Assembly (NCBI GenBank): GCA_040880125.1
Contig: JBBDJB010000039.1
Coordinates: 1-64,000, forward strand
Source: JBBDJB01 sp040880125
GTDB lineage: Bacteria > Planctomycetota > Planctomycetia > Pirellulales > JBBDJB01
Direction of reading: 5' to 3'
DNA length: 64,000 nt
The notes under the pieces were generated by a model, which saw only the letters and a list, made by a program, of their open reading frames with translations, was not told the DNA's origin and ran no database searches. The translations under genes were made by a program, and so were the position numbers. Positions 15,569 through 23,269 of the stretch are shown piece by piece (the first letter of the stretch is position 1; every line of letters begins with the position of its first letter).

Positions 15569-16723
15569 ATGCAGTTTCGCACCCGGGCCATCCACGTCGG
15601 TAACGAGCGCGATCCGCAGACCGGGGCAGTCGTGCCGCCGATCCACGTCGCCAGCACCTACGTGCAGCCGGGCGCGGGCGACTGGGCCGAGTTTGACTAT
15701 TCGCGCAGCGGAAACCCGACGCGCAAGGCGCTGGAGACGACGCTGGCGTCGCTGGAGTCGGGCTGCGGTGCGCTGGCGTTTTCCTCCGGCATGTCTGCGA
15801 CGCACGCGGTGACGATGCTGCTGCGGGCCGGCGATCACATCGTTGCCGGCGGCGACATCTACGGCGGTACGTACCGGCTGTTTCACAAGATCATCCCCAG
15901 CGCCGGGATTCGAGTCTCGCTCGTCGATGCGACCGATCCGAAGGCTATCCGGGCCGCACTGACGCCGGAGACGCGCCTGGTGTGGATCGAGAGCCCCGGC
16001 AATCCGCTGATGTCAATCACCGACATCGCCCGGTGTGCGGAGATCGCCCATGCCGGCGGAGCGCTGCTGGGCGTCGACAACACATTCGCATCGCCCGTGC
16101 TAACGCGGCCGCTGGAGTTGGGCGCGGACATCGTGATGCACTCGGTCACCAAGTATCTGGGCGGGCACAGCGACGTCTTGGGCGGCGCGCTGGTGGTGCG
16201 GGAGCAGGAGCTTTTCGACCGGCTGTACTTCATCCAGAACGCTACCGGCGCGGTGCTGGGCCCGTTCGATGCATTTCTGGCCTCGCGGGGGATCAAGACG
16301 CTGGAGCTGCGGGTGCGCGAGCAGTCACGCACGGCCGCGCGGCTGGCCGAGTGGCTGGCCGGCGATAAGCGCGTGAAGCGAGTGCTTTACCCCGGCCTGG
16401 CCGACCATCCGGGGCATGAAATCGCCGCCCGGCAGATGCAGGACGGGTTCGGGGCGATGCTGTCGCTGGAGATCGAAGGGGACTTCGCCGCCGCGAAGCG
16501 GGTGGTCGAAGCGACCGAACTGTTCCAATTGGCGGTGAGTCTCGGCGCGGTCGAGTCGCTGATCGAGCAGCCGGCCGCCATGTCGCACGCCAGCTATGAT
16601 GCCGCCGACCGGGCCGCGCACGGCATCACCGACAGTCTGATCCGGCTATCCGTCGGGCTGGAGGCGCTGGATGATCTGCGCGACGATCTCGACCGGGCGC
16701 TGTCGCAGGGCGTGGGCGGGTAA
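15569..16723 (+). CDS. cystathionine gamma-synthase/lyase family PLP enzyme (second paralogue)
   Basis: 384 aa from the ATG at 15569 (MQFRTRAIHVGNERDPQTG), the usual family start. Landmarks: FDYSRSGNPTRKALETTLASLE near 48, FSSGMSATHAV near 73, VDNTFASPV near 168, and the PLP lysine in HSVTKYLGGHSDVLGG near 193. The C-terminal LGAVESLIEQPAAMSH is typical of cystathionine gamma-lyase and synthase. Together with the gene upstream it could give both steps of transsulfuration (homocysteine and cysteine interconversion) or two alternative sulfur acceptors. The closest family resemblance is to metB/metC-type enzymes, and an assignment to lyase or synthase is not possible here. Confidence 0.88.
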   Translation: MQFRTRAIHVGNERDPQTGAVVPPIHVASTYVQPGAGDWAEFDYSRSGNPTRKALETTLASLESGCGALAFSSGMSATHAVTMLLRAGDHIVAGGDIYGGTYRLFHKIIPSAGIRVSLVDATDPKAIRAALTPETRLVWIESPGNPLMSITDIARCAEIAHAGGALLGVDNTFASPVLTRPLELGADIVMHSVTKYLGGHSDVLGGALVVREQELFDRLYFIQNATGAVLGPFDAFLASRGIKTLELRVREQSRTAARLAEWLAGDKRVKRVLYPGLADHPGHEIAARQMQDGFGAMLSLEIEGDFAAAKRVVEATELFQLAVSLGAVESLIEQPAAMSHASYDAADRAAHGITDSLIRLSVGLEALDDLRDDLDRALSQGVGG

Positions 16724-16730
16724 GAGAGGT

Positions 16731-16762
16731 GTGCCACTGCCTGGCTGGTCCAGCAGTGGCAC
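16731..16762. repeat. GTGCCACTGC...GCAGTGGCAC inverted repeat, copy 1
   Basis: Arms GTGCCACTGC and GCAGTGGCAC separated by a spacer that is itself self-complementary (CTGGCTGGTCCA). A related copy is at 51783-51810. This one follows the stop codon of the second cystathionine gene and could form a terminator-like stem on either strand, though no T-run follows. Confidence 0.65.
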
Positions 16763-16804
16763 CCTAAGGAGCCCTGCGAGGGCAACGCTTGCTCTCCGGC
16801 ACTT

Positions 16805-16826
16805 GCACAGACAGGAATGTCTGTGC
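16805..16826. repeat. GCACAGACA palindrome, copy 6
   Basis: Perfect copy with GGAA spacer between two convergent genes (the PLP enzyme and the arginine dihydrolase-like gene); flanked by CCACC as in other copies. Confidence 0.85.
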
Positions 16827-16839
16827 CACCGTTCGATCG

Positions 16840-17709
16840 CTACGCCGTCTCATTTCCAGTCAGGCCGGCGGGAGTGAGTGGGTGGTACTTCCAAGCCGCG
16901 GCCTCTTCGCCGTCGAGCCGAAGCGTCAGGCACTTCGCGCTGCCGCCCGCTTTCACGAACTCATCCAGTGGCGTCTCGACTGGTGTAAATCCGCGGCTCT
17001 CCAACTCCGCATGCAGTTGCGGGCAGCCGGTGTTGGTAATCACCGTCTTGCCGACGACCACCGCATTGCACGCGAAGCGCCGCGCCTCGTCGGGGTCGAC
17101 CGGGATCAACTCCTCGACCAGATCCTCCAACACGCGGCGGCCGTACTCGTCGAACGCCTGGGGATAGTAGACGGCCACACCCGGCTCCAGCGGACAGAAG
17201 CACGTGTCGAGGTGATAGTAGTACGGATCGACCAGTTCCAGTGGGATGACGCGATATTGCACCGTGCCGCTGAGCTTCTGCAGCGCAACGGCATTGGTGC
17301 GGATCAAGTATCCGGCGAAGAGCGTGTCGCCGCAGAACAGCGCATCGCCGGCACCTTCGAAGAACACGCCCTCGGGCAATATTCGAACCTCGAAGCCGAG
17401 CCCGCGCAGGGCCCGCTCGTAGTGCGCCTCTTCGCCCTGTCGCTGGGCGTGACGAAAGCGCGACAAGGTCGCGGCCCGGCCGAAGATCATGGCGGCATTG
17501 GCCGTGAAGACCAGATCGGGCAGGCCGTTGACCGGCGGCACGAGCGAAATCCGTACGCCGGCGTCTTCCAGCGTCTCCCGCAGGCCGTTCCACTGCCGCA
17601 CCGCGCTACCGTGGTCGCTGGGCCGCTCGCGGCTCATCCAGGGATTGATCTCGTACTCGATCCCGTAGTAGTCGGGCGGGCACATCAGTATGTGCGGTTG
17701 CGTCATCAT
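16840..17709 (-). CDS. arginine dihydrolase-like protein (AgrE/ArgZ N-domain type)
   Basis: 289 aa, guanidino-group-modifying (amidinotransferase) fold. MCPPDYYGIEYEINPWM at the start, FTANAA near 67-72 with Asn71, HLDTCFCPL with His166, and the C-terminal AGGSAKCLTLRL with Cys260 fit the catalytic His/Cys layout. In cyanobacteria the same domain is fused to an ornithine cyclodeaminase domain in AgrE/ArgZ, where it turns arginine into ornithine, ammonia and CO2. Here the cyclodeaminase-type gene lies immediately upstream and overlaps the ATG by a few bases (TGA inside ATGATG), so the pair looks like a split AgrE made from one mRNA. Alternatives are an arginine deiminase or dimethylargininase; the partner favours the dihydrolase. 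The start is the first of two adjacent ATGs. Confidence 0.75.
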   Translation of the reverse strand: MMTQPHILMCPPDYYGIEYEINPWMSRERPSDHGSAVRQWNGLRETLEDAGVRISLVPPVNGLPDLVFTANAAMIFGRAATLSRFRHAQRQGEEAHYERALRGLGFEVRILPEGVFFEGAGDALFCGDTLFAGYLIRTNAVALQKLSGTVQYRVIPLELVDPYYYHLDTCFCPLEPGVAVYYPQAFDEYGRRVLEDLVEELIPVDPDEARRFACNAVVVGKTVITNTGCPQLHAELESRGFTPVETPLDEFVKAGGSAKCLTLRLDGEEAAAWKYHPLTPAGLTGNETA

Positions 17710-18992
17710 GCTTCGCTCGCTGCGGCTTCGGCGTTTTCGAGTTTCTCCAGTTCCTGCACGAGCGAACCGAGGAAGGGCTGCACGTCGGTGACCAGGCCGA
17801 TGGTCTGAAACGAGCCGCGGTCGCCTAGCTTGATGACAGTCGAAGGATTGATATCGACGCACACGACCTTCACCCAGGCGGGCAGGAGATTGCCGACGGC
17901 GATCGAGTGCAGCGTGGTGGCGATCATCAGACAGAACGATACATCGCGGATTTCGGCGCGCATCCGCTGCTGCGCTTCGAGCACATCGGTAATCACTTCG
18001 GGCAGCGGGCCGTCGTCGCGGATGCTGCCGGCCAGCAGGAACGGGATGCGATGCTGCACGCACTCGTACATGATGCCCGAGGTGAGAGCGCCTGACTCGA
18101 CCGCCTGGCGAATCCCACCGGCGCGGCGGATGCGGTTGATGGCCCGCAGGTGATGTTCGTGTCCGGCCTCGGCGATGTCGCCGCGAGCGAGGTGAACGCC
18201 CAGGCTGGTTTCGAACATCGCCTGCTCGATATCGTGCGCGGCCAGCGCATTGCCGGCGAACAGCTTGTCAATGTAGCCGGTGCGGAGCATGCGGCCGATG
18301 AACTCGGCGCTGCCGGTGTGGACGATGGCCGGTCCGCCGACCAGCAGCGTCTTGCCGCCCTGCTGGCGGGTTTGGAACAGCTCGCGGGCGATCTGGCGGA
18401 TGGCCGCGCCCTTGGGTTTTTCCGTGGAGACGCGGCTGCTCATGAATTCGAAGCTGCGCGACTCGTCCGACGCCCGCAGCGGCGGGAAGACCCGCACTCC
18501 CGCGTGACCGACGACGATCCGCTCCTTGCGGCGCACGTCCGCCATCGGTACGCATCGCGGTGCGGTGTTATCGGTCGGCACGACGATGCCGCAATCCATC
18601 TCCTGGTATTCGACTTCGATCCACTTCCCCTCCAGGCGGATTTCGCTGCGCTGATTGGTCGTGCTGTAGAAGCCCTCGGGAAAGGCGCCGTCGATGTCGG
18701 CCGGGACGAGGCGGCAGTCCTGGGCCGAGGTGGGCACCGCACCATGATCGGCGATCTGCCCGACAATTTCCGCCAGCAGCTCCGCGCTGGGGGCGGCCAC
18801 TTCCACCACGGCGTAGCTGGGGTCGTGCCGCGACTGGCCGACGGTGATTTTGATTATGCGGAAGCGTCCGCCGCCGGCGGTGATGGCGTCGAGCACCTTC
18901 GGCAGAATCAAGCTGTCGATGATGTGCCCCTGGATTTCGACCTCTTCGACGTGGCGAAAGCGGTCCACGTCGTGCTGTGTCGCGTCGCTCAT
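17706..18992 (-). CDS. TIGR00300-type ornithine cyclodeaminase (LOR/SDH domain)
   Basis: 428 aa from the ATG at 18992 (MSDATQHDVDRFRHVEEVE), which has CAGGAGG upstream; the longer frame upstream is not conserved. The sequence fits the family once annotated as 'LOR/SDH bifunctional enzyme conserved region': an N-terminal domain (EVEIQGHIIDSLILPKVLD), a middle segment EGFYSTTNQRSEIRL, and a C-terminal dinucleotide-binding domain (KTLLVGGPAIVHTGS near 218, VCVDINPSTVIKLGDRGS near 372). Members of this family in archaea and the C-terminal half of cyanobacterial AgrE deaminate ornithine to proline using NAD as a bound cofactor. The gene overlaps the arginine dihydrolase-like gene, suggesting arginine to ornithine to proline degradation that would also release ammonia. 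Confidence 0.8.
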   Translation of the reverse strand: MSDATQHDVDRFRHVEEVEIQGHIIDSLILPKVLDAITAGGGRFRIIKITVGQSRHDPSYAVVEVAAPSAELLAEIVGQIADHGAVPTSAQDCRLVPADIDGAFPEGFYSTTNQRSEIRLEGKWIEVEYQEMDCGIVVPTDNTAPRCVPMADVRRKERIVVGHAGVRVFPPLRASDESRSFEFMSSRVSTEKPKGAAIRQIARELFQTRQQGGKTLLVGGPAIVHTGSAEFIGRMLRTGYIDKLFAGNALAAHDIEQAMFETSLGVHLARGDIAEAGHEHHLRAINRIRRAGGIRQAVESGALTSGIMYECVQHRIPFLLAGSIRDDGPLPEVITDVLEAQQRMRAEIRDVSFCLMIATTLHSIAVGNLLPAWVKVVCVDINPSTVIKLGDRGSFQTIGLVTDVQPFLGSLVQELEKLENAEAAASEA

Positions 18993-19271
18993 CGGGCTGT
19001 GGCCTCCTGCAAGACGGGAATCCATTGGGCGTCTCGATCGGTCGTAGCCGCTGGGGCATGGTGTCGCAAGTTCGGTTCTGCGGCCTACTTCTGCACAGCG
19101 GTCGCGGCCGGCTACCACCTTCACAATCTTACGCTGCGTTCGTATACTCGTAACGAGCCTGCCGATTGGCAATTTTCGTCAGCACCGGCGTTCATTGCGC
19201 CCGGGAGCATCCAGCCCGGCGTTTTGCCGGTGAAACCGCAATTTTCACGCCTACGCGGCTCGTGAAGCCCA

Positions 19272-20381
19272 ATGACTGAACCAGAAAAGAACGAATCCCG
19301 CCCCTCCGGACACTGGGACGCCTTGGCGGACGAATTGGGTGCGAAACCTGCGCCCGAGGCTACGCCTTCGCAATCAGCTCCGTCCCAGCCGACGTCATCC
19401 CAGCCGGCTGCGTCTCGCGCGAAGCGTGCGGGCGAGACGCCCGAACGCCGTGCGAAGTCGAACTGGGGTGGCCTGGCCAAGGACCTGGGGCTCGAGGTCC
19501 CGGACGAACCGGAGGAGCCGCCGGTCGCCCAGAAGCAGCCGGCTTCCCCGGAGCCGCCTTCGCGGCCGGCCGTGAAGCGACCCTACGAGGATAAAGCCGG
19601 TCCGGCCGCGCCGCTTACTCCCGCGCCCGAAGAGTCAGAATTTGATGAGCGGTTGGCCGTCACGCCGGAGTTTGCGGACGAGTTGATCGACTTCGGCGAC
19701 GAGCCGTCCGAGGACGACCGCCCCGAGGAGGAGTCCAGACGAACCGCGGCGGCGGAAACCGACACCTCAAAGCGGCCACGTCGTCGCCGTCGCCGCCGTC
19801 GTCGCAGTGGCGAGCCAAGCGAAGCGCCGGACGGTGGGAAAGCCGCTCCCGCTGGTGAGCCTTCGGCAAAAACCACGGCCCCGTCGGACAAACCGCCGAG
19901 TATCAAAGAGGCTCCCGTGAAAGAAGCTCCCAGCGAAGAGGCCGAGGCTGACGAGGGCGACCAAGACGAGGAGAAGGACGAGAAGGAGGCGGGCGAACCG
20001 ACACGTCGCCGCCGTCGGCGGAGGCGAGGCGGTCGAAAGAAGGATAAGGATAAGGAGGCGGTCACCGATACCGCCGAGCCTACCTCGAGTACCGAGCGGG
20101 CCGAGAAGGCCGCTCCCGTCACAGACGCGGAGGAAACGGACGAGGACAATGGCGAGGACGACGACGACGAGCAAGTCGAGGAAGATCAAGACGATGAAGA
20201 TCAGGACGGCGATGCGGCGTCCCCCAGCCGCGGCGGACGCGCGGGACACAAGAACATCCCCACCTGGTCCGAAGCGATCGGAGTGATCGTCGACACCAAT
20301 GTGCAGGGACGCTCCAAGTCCGGTAGTTCCGGGTCGTCACGCGGGCGGGGACGTGGCCGCGGACGCGAACGGAAGAAGTAA
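19272..20381 (+). CDS. low-complexity Arg/Glu-rich protein, function unknown
   Basis: 369 aa and mostly disordered. The N-terminus carries a short motif twice (GHWDALADELG at residues 13-23 and SNWGGLAKDLGLEVPDE near 57-73). The middle has long acidic stretches and two runs of arginine (RPRRRRRRRRRSGE near 170-185 and TRRRRRRRRGGRKK near 238-251), and the C-terminus has a conserved-looking block NIPTWSEAIGVIVDTNV followed by an Arg-Gly-rich tail. The Arg-rich runs and RG tail suggest nucleic acid or ribosome binding, an inference only. It is divergent from the TIGR00300 gene and followed 37 nt later by the AcuI-like gene. Similar proteins occur in planctomycetes, but I know no function. Confidence 0.7.
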   Translation: MTEPEKNESRPSGHWDALADELGAKPAPEATPSQSAPSQPTSSQPAASRAKRAGETPERRAKSNWGGLAKDLGLEVPDEPEEPPVAQKQPASPEPPSRPAVKRPYEDKAGPAAPLTPAPEESEFDERLAVTPEFADELIDFGDEPSEDDRPEEESRRTAAAETDTSKRPRRRRRRRRRSGEPSEAPDGGKAAPAGEPSAKTTAPSDKPPSIKEAPVKEAPSEEAEADEGDQDEEKDEKEAGEPTRRRRRRRRGGRKKDKDKEAVTDTAEPTSSTERAEKAAPVTDAEETDEDNGEDDDDEQVEEDQDDEDQDGDAASPSRGGRAGHKNIPTWSEAIGVIVDTNVQGRSKSGSSGSSRGRGRGRGRERKK

Positions 20382-20418
20382 GGTCTCGTCCGCCTGGTCG
20401 CCGGAAGAAGGTTCGCCC

Positions 20419-21417
20419 GTGGCTGACTCGTTCCCCTGCTATCTTGTGCATGAGGAGAGCGGCCGCAAAGTCGCGTCGGTGCGGCAGATCACGCGCGACG
20501 ATCTACCCCAGGGCGAAGTGCTCATCCGCGTCGCCTACTCGTCACTGAACTATAAGGATGCCCTGGCCGCCACCGGTCACCCCGGCGTGGTCAAGCGACT
20601 GCCGCATGTGCCCGGGATTGACGCGGCCGGTACGGTCGAGCAGAGCGCAACCGAACAGTTCAAGCCGGGTGAGCAAGTCATCGTCACCGGGTACGAACTG
20701 GGGGCGACGCACTGGGGTGGGTATAGCCGGTACATCCGCGTGCCGGCCGACTGGGTTGTGCCGCTGCCCGAGGGGCTCTCGCCGTTCGAGAGTATGGCGC
20801 TGGGCACCGCCGGGTTTACCGCCGCACAGTGCGTGCTGGCGCTGCTGGAACACGGACTGCAGCCGGCCGACGGCGAAGTAGTCGTCACCGGCGCCACCGG
20901 CGGCGTGGGGAGTCTCAGTGTCGCACTGCTGGCGAAGCAGGGCATCTCCGTAACCGCCGTCACCGGCAAGCCGCACGAGCGAGAGTTCCTCGAGCAGCTC
21001 GGGGCCCACGAGATCGTCGGTCGCGAGGCGGTGGACGATACTTCCGGCAATCCGCTGCTGCCGGCCCGGTGGGCCGGGGCGGTCGACACCGTCGGCGGCA
21101 GCGTCCTCTCAACGCTGCTCCGCTCTACCGGTCACCGCGGCTGCGTGGCGGCCTGCGGGCTTGTCGCCGGCGACGAATTGCGATTGACCGTCTACCCCTT
21201 CATTCTGCGGGGAGTGACGCTGGCGGGCATCGACTCGGCGCATTGCCCGATGGACCGCCGGCTGGAGATCTGGTCGAAGCTCGCCGGGCCGTGGAAGCTT
21301 GACCAACTCACCGCACTAGTGAAGACCATCTCGCTTTCCGAGTTGGACCGCGAGATCCGGACGATCCTCGCCGGTGGGCAGCGGGGACGGGTGGTCGTCG
21401 AGCCGGTCGAGTCGTGA
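20419..21417 (+). CDS. AcuI/YhdH family quinone oxidoreductase (acryloyl-CoA reductase type)
   Basis: 332 aa medium-chain dehydrogenase without catalytic zinc. The start used is GTG at 20419 (VADSFPCYLVHEESG), with GGAAGAAGG upstream. An open frame runs upstream into the preceding gene but is not conserved. The family pattern is clear: SSLNYKDALAATGHPGVVKRLP (NYKD block) near residue 35, VTGYELGATHWGGYSRYIRV near 92, the nucleotide loop VTGATGGVGSLSVALL near 153, and RGVTLAGIDS near 270. AcuI-like enzymes reduce acryloyl-CoA to propionyl-CoA with NADPH, which would suit DMSP or related carbon use, but the family also has members of unknown substrate (YhdH). Confidence 0.85.
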   Translation: MADSFPCYLVHEESGRKVASVRQITRDDLPQGEVLIRVAYSSLNYKDALAATGHPGVVKRLPHVPGIDAAGTVEQSATEQFKPGEQVIVTGYELGATHWGGYSRYIRVPADWVVPLPEGLSPFESMALGTAGFTAAQCVLALLEHGLQPADGEVVVTGATGGVGSLSVALLAKQGISVTAVTGKPHEREFLEQLGAHEIVGREAVDDTSGNPLLPARWAGAVDTVGGSVLSTLLRSTGHRGCVAACGLVAGDELRLTVYPFILRGVTLAGIDSAHCPMDRRLEIWSKLAGPWKLDQLTALVKTISLSELDREIRTILAGGQRGRVVVEPVES

Positions 21418-21540
21418 GTACGATGGGACGTAGCGGCATTCCGTCTGCCCTCGTCCGGCCGGTCTGCTCGACGTTCACAGCGCTGGCGGGTCGGAGGATT
21501 CGCACGTTCGCGTCATCATGTCCGATGGAACAGCACGCCC

Positions 21541-23031
21541 ATGCACGAAGTGCTTTCGATGGCCGCGGCCGATGCCCAGTGGTCGGCCTGGGCTTGGCTG
21601 AGTATGGGCTGGACGCTCTTATGGCGCGGCAGTTTCGCGCTGGCCCTGCTCAGTGTGCCGTCGGTGCTGGTGCAGCGGCGTGGCCGGCCGCAGGCTGCGC
21701 TGGGGTGGCTTTTGCTGCTGGTGCTGCTGCCCCCGGTGGGGTTGTTCTTCTGGTGGGCCATCGGCCGCCGCCATCTCATTCGCCGGCGCCGTAAGAAGCG
21801 CCGCGCCGCCGCCGCGGTCTCCCACACAATGACAGAGCTGCGATCGGTGCTGCCTTCGCCGCCGGAGGCCGACTGGGACTTCCTCCCGATCAAGCGGCTG
21901 CCGCGCGAAGAAGCCGAGTGGGTCTTCTGCCCGACAACCAGCAACTACGCCCAGTTGTTGGTCGACGCCGCGGAGGCGTATCCCGCTATCGAGCAAGCAA
22001 TACTGGAGGCAAGGCACCACGTCCACCTGCTGTTCTACATCTGGCGAAACGACGCCACCGGGCGGCACTTCCGCGATCTTTTGGCCGAGCGGGCGAACGA
22101 GGGCGTGCAAGTTCGGCTGCTGCTCGACGCGGTGGGCGCGTCGGACGTCGACGACCGCTTCATGTCGCCGCTGATCGCGGCCGGCGCGCGGGTGCGCTGG
22201 TTCCAGCCACCCCGGCTGCTGCAGCGTTCGCTGGAAGTGAACTTTCGCAATCATCGCAAGATCGTTGTTGCCGACGACCGCGTTGGCATCCTTGGCGGAT
22301 TGAACATCGGCGATGAGTACTGCAACGACTTGCGCGATACGGCACTGCGGATCGAAGGTCCGGCGGTCGACCAACTGCAAGAGGTTTTTGCCGAGGATTG
22401 GTACTTCGCCTCGGACGAGGACTTCGCGGACACCGATTACTTCGGCCAATGGCGCGACAGCCCCCATCCGCCGCGCGGACACGCCGCCGTGTGCGGCATT
22501 ATCCCCAGCGGTCCGCACACCGAGTACAACTTTACGCACGAGGCGTTCTTCATCGCGCTGAACCGGGCGGAGAAGCGGATCTGGATTACGACGCCGTACT
22601 TCATTCCGGATCAGACGATCGTGGCGGCGCTGCGCACGGCCGTCTTTCGCGGCGTCGACGTGCGGCTGCTTGTGCCGGAGCGGAGCGATCACCTGCTGGT
22701 CGATTGGGCCAGCCGCTCTTTTTACCCCGTGCTGCTGCAGGCGGGTGTGCGAATTTTCCACCATTCCGACGGGTTGATGCACGCCAAGACGATCCTGCTG
22801 GACGACGACCTCTCGATCATCGGCAGCGCGAATCTGGATTTGCGTAGTTTCCGGCTGAACTTCGAGATCAGTTGCTTCGTCGAGAGCACCGCACTGGCCG
22901 GCGAATTGCAGGCGTTGTTCGAGCGATTCGCGGTGGATAGCCGTGAAATCTCCTGGGAGGAGATCGAGCGGGCGTCGCCGGTGTATCGGGTTCTCGAGGC
23001 GGCGGCGCACCTGCTCAGCCCACTGCTGTAG
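21541..23031 (+). CDS. cls: cardiolipin synthase (PLD family)
   Basis: 496 aa inner-membrane enzyme that joins phosphatidylglycerols (or PG and PE) into cardiolipin. Two hydrophobic segments at about 15-80 are followed by two phospholipase D HxKxxxxD motifs: NHRKIVVADDRVGILGGLN near residue 237 and MHAKTILLDDDLSIIGSANLD near 420. The HLLFYIWRNDATGRHFRDLL stretch near 162 is typical of bacterial Cls. Two catalytic halves, each with an Asn-rich follow-up (GLN, SAN), indicate an intact enzyme. It is preceded by an AcuI-like gene with about 120 nt between, and followed by a long-gap penicillin acylase gene. Confidence 0.9.
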   Translation: MHEVLSMAAADAQWSAWAWLSMGWTLLWRGSFALALLSVPSVLVQRRGRPQAALGWLLLLVLLPPVGLFFWWAIGRRHLIRRRRKKRRAAAAVSHTMTELRSVLPSPPEADWDFLPIKRLPREEAEWVFCPTTSNYAQLLVDAAEAYPAIEQAILEARHHVHLLFYIWRNDATGRHFRDLLAERANEGVQVRLLLDAVGASDVDDRFMSPLIAAGARVRWFQPPRLLQRSLEVNFRNHRKIVVADDRVGILGGLNIGDEYCNDLRDTALRIEGPAVDQLQEVFAEDWYFASDEDFADTDYFGQWRDSPHPPRGHAAVCGIIPSGPHTEYNFTHEAFFIALNRAEKRIWITTPYFIPDQTIVAALRTAVFRGVDVRLLVPERSDHLLVDWASRSFYPVLLQAGVRIFHHSDGLMHAKTILLDDDLSIIGSANLDLRSFRLNFEISCFVESTALAGELQALFERFAVDSREISWEEIERASPVYRVLEAAAHLLSPLL

Positions 23032-23269
23032 TCGAGCCGCGGCGGTGCGCGCTGCCGGCGGCATCTCGAATCGCCCCAGACGCCGCCGCAGAAAAATCCC
23101 CCCACGTCGGACGGAATCGGGGGTGCCGGGGACACGCGTGATCCGCGCTTGCCGCCAGAGCGGCTGGCCTATACCATGCTACACTCTTTAGGGGGAATAT
23201 CGGCCGGTCCATCGTGCGCAGCTTGTCGCCGCGACACCCCGGGTCTGCCGGCCGGAGGCAGTCCGTCCT

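Noticed and set aside
16731..16762. Rho-independent terminator after the second cystathionine gene
   Set aside because: The stem is long but no T-run follows, and a related copy occurs elsewhere, so repeat is the better call.
21619..23064. Minus-strand frame of 481 codons opposite cardiolipin synthase
   Set aside because: Same reasoning: the plus-strand protein has both catalytic HKD motifs and the minus-strand one shows nothing.
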